Shown: in pieces, positions 5,169-7,667 of the stretch
Layout: each line of letters starts with the position of its first letter
How positions within the stretch are numbered: position 1 is the first letter of the stretch
Source: DYRB01 sp041307765
GTDB taxonomy: Bacteria; Pseudomonadota; Gammaproteobacteria; Chromatiales; Chromatiaceae
Reading direction: 5' to 3'
DNA length: 7,667 nucleotides
Assembly (NCBI GenBank): GCA_041307765.1
Contig: JBFZCW010000320.1
Location: 1-7,667, forward strand
Notes under the pieces: model-generated
Databases searched by the model: none
Seen by the model: the letters and a program-made list of their open reading frames with translations, nothing else
Told to the model about the DNA's origin: nothing
Program-made: the position numbers and the translations under genes

Positions 5169-5173
5169 CCCCT

Positions 5174-5734
5174 ATGTCCGATTCCAAACCGTCCTTTTTC
5201 GACCGGCTCACGGGCGCCGTCGCGTCCCTGCGCCGCCTGATCGGCCGAGGCACGCCGGCAGCGGAGGTCGGGGTCGAGCCCGAGGCGCCGCGTCCCAAAG
5301 CCAAGCGCTCGCCGCGCAAGGTGCCCGCACAGCCGTACTCGCCGCCAGCCGCCACAGAGCCCCAGTCGGCTCTGCAACTCCTCTCGCTGATGCAGCAGAA
5401 CGGGCGGCTGATCGACTTCCTGCAGGAGGACATCACCGCCTTCTCCGATCAGGAGGTCGGGGCTGCCGCGCGGCTGGTCCACCAGGGGTGCCGCCAGACC
5501 CTGGAGGAGTACCTCTCGATCCGCCCAGTTCGTGAAGAGCCTGAGGGCGCCCAGGTGACCCTGGGGCCCGGCTTCGATGCTTCCATGGTGCGGCTCACCG
5601 GTAACGTGGTGGGTGAGGCCCCCTTCACCGGCACCCTCATCCATCGCGGCTGGCGGGCCACCCAGGTGCGCCTGCCCCAGGTCGCAGCGGGGCACGATCT
5701 CAAGATCCTGACAACGGCGGAGGTCGAGCTATGA
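5174..5734 (+). CDS. DUF2760-domain protein, Hsp70 operon partner
   Basis: A 186-residue protein of unknown function, recognised as DUF2760. The first 24 residues (SFFDRLTGAVASLRRLIG) form an amphipathic helix that could contact a membrane or a partner. A Pro/Lys/Ala-rich linker (about 25-62) follows, then the conserved domain (64-186): SALQLLSLMQQNGRLIDFLQ, EDITAFSDQEVGAAARLVHQ, the GCR stretch, LTGNVVGEAPFTGTLIHRGW and a closing LP-x-VAAGHD region. No signal peptide or catalytic motif of a known enzyme is visible. Its stop overlaps the ATG of the Hsp70 gene (ATGA, 5731-5734), so translation is coupled and the two proteins are probably needed in fixed ratio. DUF2760 genes are known beside Hsp70-family genes, which suggests a co-chaperone or adaptor role. 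That role is inference. Confidence 0.88.
   Translation: MSDSKPSFFDRLTGAVASLRRLIGRGTPAAEVGVEPEAPRPKAKRSPRKVPAQPYSPPAATEPQSALQLLSLMQQNGRLIDFLQEDITAFSDQEVGAAARLVHQGCRQTLEEYLSIRPVREEPEGAQVTLGPGFDASMVRLTGNVVGEAPFTGTLIHRGWRATQVRLPQVAAGHDLKILTTAEVEL
5719..5723 (+). promoter_or_regulatory. Ribosome binding site of the Hsp70-family gene
   Basis: GGAGG inside the last codons of the DUF2760 gene, seven bases before the Hsp70 ATG at 5731. Together with the ATGA overlap it fixes the Hsp70 start and supports coupled translation. Confidence 0.75.
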
Positions 5735-7548
5735 GCACTCGGCGTTTCGCGGTGGGTATCGACTTGGGGACCACCCACTGCGCCCTGTCCTACGTGGACC
5801 TGGAGCAGAGTCAGGGAGAGGAGGTGGTACAAGGACTAATGGAGATCCCCCAGTTGACCGGCCCAGGTGCAGTGGAGGAGCGCCCCATGCTCCCGTCCTT
5901 TCTCTACCTGCCCCACCCTGAGGAGCTAAAGCCCGGGGACCTGCGCCTGCCATGGGACTCGGACCCGGGGCGTATCGTCGGGGAACTGGCACGTAGCCTC
6001 GGGGCCAACACCCCCATCCGCCTGGTGTCGAGCGCCAAGAGCTGGCTCTGCCACCCGGACGTGGATCGCCGCGCCCCCATACTTCCCGCCGGGGTTCCCG
6101 AGGAGGTCCCTCAGGTCTCGCCCCTAGAGGCGAGCACCCAGTATCTACGCCACCTGCGCGATGCCTGGAACGGGCTGCACCCCTACGCCGACCTCGCAGA
6201 CCAAGAGGTCACGGTCACGGTTCCTGCCTCCTTCGACCCGGCCGCCCGGGAGCTGACCGCGGATGCGGCGCGCGCCCTGGGGATCGAGAATCTGGTCCTC
6301 CTAGAGGAGCCGCAGGCCGCCCTCTACAACTGGGTCAACGACAGCCGCGGGAGCTGGCGCAAGCAGGTTCGGGTGGGGGACATTATCCTGGTGGTGGACG
6401 TGGGCGGCGGCACCACGGACCTTTCGCTCATCGCTGTCACCGAGCGCGAGGGCGCCCTGGAACTGACGCGCGTCGCCGTGGGGGAGCACATCCTGCTCGG
6501 CGGCGACAACATGGACCTGGCACTAGCCCACGTCGTCAAGGGTAGGCTCGGCCAGATCGGGGTGGAGTTGGACCGCTGGCAGATTCAGGCCCTGACCCAC
6601 GGCTGCCGCCACGCCAAGGAGCGTATCCTGAGCGAGCCCGATCTGGACGTGGTCCCGGTGGTGGTCCCGAGCCGGGGCGCGAAGCTCGTCGGCGGGAGCG
6701 TCCGCACGGAACTCACTCGCGACGAGGTTACTCGGACCCTGATCGATGGGTTCTTCCCCGAGGTCCCGGCCAGCGCCCGCCCGGCGGGCAGGGCACGCAC
6801 AGCCCTAACCAAGCTCGGCCTGCCGTTCGCCCAGGATCCGGCGGTGACACGGCACCTGGCGGCCTTCCTCGGCCGACAGACGGCGGCCACGGAGACGTTG
6901 GAGGGCTTCGTCCCCCAGGGGGAGGGCCGGACCTTCCTGCACCCGACGGCGGTCCTCTTCAACGGGGGCGTTTTCAAGGCCGAGGTCCTGCGCGACCGGG
7001 TCATGCAGATCATCGAGCAGTGGCTGCACGCGGAGGGCGGCGCCAGCGCCCGCCTGCTCGGGGCGCCGGACCTGGACCTGGCGGTGGCCAGGGGTGCCGC
7101 CTACTACGGCTATGTCCGCCGGGTGGGCGGGGTGCGCATCCGAGGCGGCACGGCCCAGTCCTACTATGTCGGGATCGAGAGCTCCATGCCGGCGGTCCCC
7201 GGTGTCGAGCCCCCGCTGCAGGCCCTCTGTCTGGCCCCGTTCGGCATGGAGGAGGGGTCCGACCCCGAGATTGCCCCTCAGGAGTTCGGGCTGGTTGTGG
7301 GCGAGCCGGTGCGCTTCCGCTTCTTCGGATCCTCGGTACGCCGGGAGGACCGGGTCGGAACCCTGATCGAGGAATGGACCTCAGACGAGCTGGAGGAGCT
7401 CGAGGAGCTTCAGGCCGAGCTGCCCACCGGGGCGCACTATCAGGCCGGGGATATCGTCCCCGTGCGCCTGCAGGCCGCAGTCACCGAGGTCGGCACCCTG
7501 GAGCTGACGGCAAACCCGCGAAAGGGCACCAAACGCTGGAAGGTCTAG
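5731..7548 (+). CDS. Hsp70-family ATPase without helical lid
   Basis: A 605-residue cytoplasmic chaperone-type ATPase with an actin-like nucleotide-binding domain. All core motifs are visible: phosphate 1 VGIDLGTTHCALSY (8-21), a Lys in SSAKSW (Lys103) at the place of the DnaK catalytic Lys, TVPASFDPAARELTADAA (163-180) running into LLEEPQAAL (190-198), phosphate 2 VVDVGGGTTDLSLI (221-234), GGDNMDLALAH (257-267), the adenosine motif LFNGGVFKAEVLRDRV (409-424), and LDLAVARGAAYYG (448-460). The part after about 465 is some 140 residues. It ends in a beta-rich stretch resembling a reduced substrate-binding sandwich (LFR-type strands, VGTLELTANP at 587-596), with an acidic helix DELEELEELQAEL (552-564). 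The long alpha-helical lid and EEVD-like tail of DnaK are absent. It is not DnaK or HscA by length and C-terminus. The DUF2760 gene overlaps its start, and no J-protein or GrpE gene is in the window. Confidence 0.93.
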   Translation: MSTRRFAVGIDLGTTHCALSYVDLEQSQGEEVVQGLMEIPQLTGPGAVEERPMLPSFLYLPHPEELKPGDLRLPWDSDPGRIVGELARSLGANTPIRLVSSAKSWLCHPDVDRRAPILPAGVPEEVPQVSPLEASTQYLRHLRDAWNGLHPYADLADQEVTVTVPASFDPAARELTADAARALGIENLVLLEEPQAALYNWVNDSRGSWRKQVRVGDIILVVDVGGGTTDLSLIAVTEREGALELTRVAVGEHILLGGDNMDLALAHVVKGRLGQIGVELDRWQIQALTHGCRHAKERILSEPDLDVVPVVVPSRGAKLVGGSVRTELTRDEVTRTLIDGFFPEVPASARPAGRARTALTKLGLPFAQDPAVTRHLAAFLGRQTAATETLEGFVPQGEGRTFLHPTAVLFNGGVFKAEVLRDRVMQIIEQWLHAEGGASARLLGAPDLDLAVARGAAYYGYVRRVGGVRIRGGTAQSYYVGIESSMPAVPGVEPPLQALCLAPFGMEEGSDPEIAPQEFGLVVGEPVRFRFFGSSVRREDRVGTLIEEWTSDELEELEELQAELPTGAHYQAGDIVPVRLQAAVTEVGTLELTANPRKGTKRWKV

Positions 7549-7598
7549 TTCAATGTGCGCGGTTCAGGGGAAGCGTAGTCCGCTCGCGGGGCAAGGCC

Positions 7599-7667
7599 AT
7601 GGTCGCGATCGATTGGACCCTGAGTATCGGCGAGGTGGCGACCCTCGCCGTCGTGACCGGCGTCCTC
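7599..7667 (+). CDS. Unidentified ORF, N-terminal 23 codons (cut by window edge)
   Basis: Starts with ATG at 7599, 50 nt after the Hsp70 stop, with GGGG at 7588-7591 as a plausible ribosome site. The visible residues begin MVAIDWTLSIGE and continue into a hydrophobic run (VATLAVVTGVL), which may be the first half of a membrane helix. It does not begin with the phosphate-1 motif of an Hsp70. No terminator lies between it and the Hsp70 gene, so co-transcription is possible. Too little is present to name a family. Another frame opening at ATG 7553 is Arg-rich and looks like a shadow. Confidence 0.5.
   Translation, partial: MVAIDWTLSIGEVATLAVVTGVL

Noticed and set aside
5024..5173. Longer N-terminus (50 residues) for the DUF2760 protein
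   Set aside because: The extra residues are low-complexity. The ATG at 5174 has a well-placed AGGGGG and gives the family-like start.
4975..5436. Longer N-terminus for the DUF2934 protein
   Set aside because: The frame stays open but crosses the candidate promoter and the opposing DUF2760 gene, and has no conserved sequence. The ATG at 4974 with an upstream AAGGGG is better.
7553..7667. Alternative frame opening at ATG 7553
   Set aside because: The translation is dominated by Arg/Asp/Gly repeats typical of a shadow frame, and it begins five bases after the Hsp70 stop without a clear ribosome site.

Overview
The window is GC-rich, densely coded chromosomal DNA from a gammaproteobacterium. 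The gene order pcnB-folK-panB-panC-panD is the one known from gammaproteobacteria such as E. coli. High GC, a tRNA-Glu with a CTC anticodon and the DUF2760/Hsp70 gene pair would suit a purple sulfur bacterium (Chromatiales) or a relative, but that placement is an inference from general features, not a database match.

Left half, minus strand (read right to left): pcnB (poly(A) polymerase I) overlaps folK (pterin pyrophosphokinase, folate synthesis) by 11 nt. After a 209-nt gap come panB and panC, which make pantoate and pantothenate. After a further 322-nt gap comes the start of panD (aspartate decarboxylase, the beta-alanine source), which runs off the left edge after 26 codons. PanB, PanC and PanD together make pantothenate, the coenzyme A precursor. 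The panB-panC and panC-panD gaps hold clear dyad-symmetric sequences, and panD appears to have its own promoter.

Centre, about 4436-4609: a complete tRNA-Glu(CTC) transcription unit on the plus strand, with a good promoter, encoded CCA and a strong intrinsic terminator. The tRNA promoter overlaps the start of the divergent pcnB gene. Its -10 box is offset by one base from a -10 box pointing at pcnB, and the latter would start pcnB mRNA at or next to its ATG.

Right half: a small DUF2934 protein on the minus strand, then, divergently on the plus strand, a DUF2760 protein translationally coupled (ATGA overlap) to a 605-residue Hsp70-family ATPase that lacks the usual helical lid. A further plus-strand reading frame with a hydrophobic start begins 50 nt downstream and is cut by the window end. 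DUF2760 plus Hsp70 is a little-studied chaperone module and is the least-understood system here. No CRISPR array, insertion sequence, phage gene or attachment-site duplication was seen.
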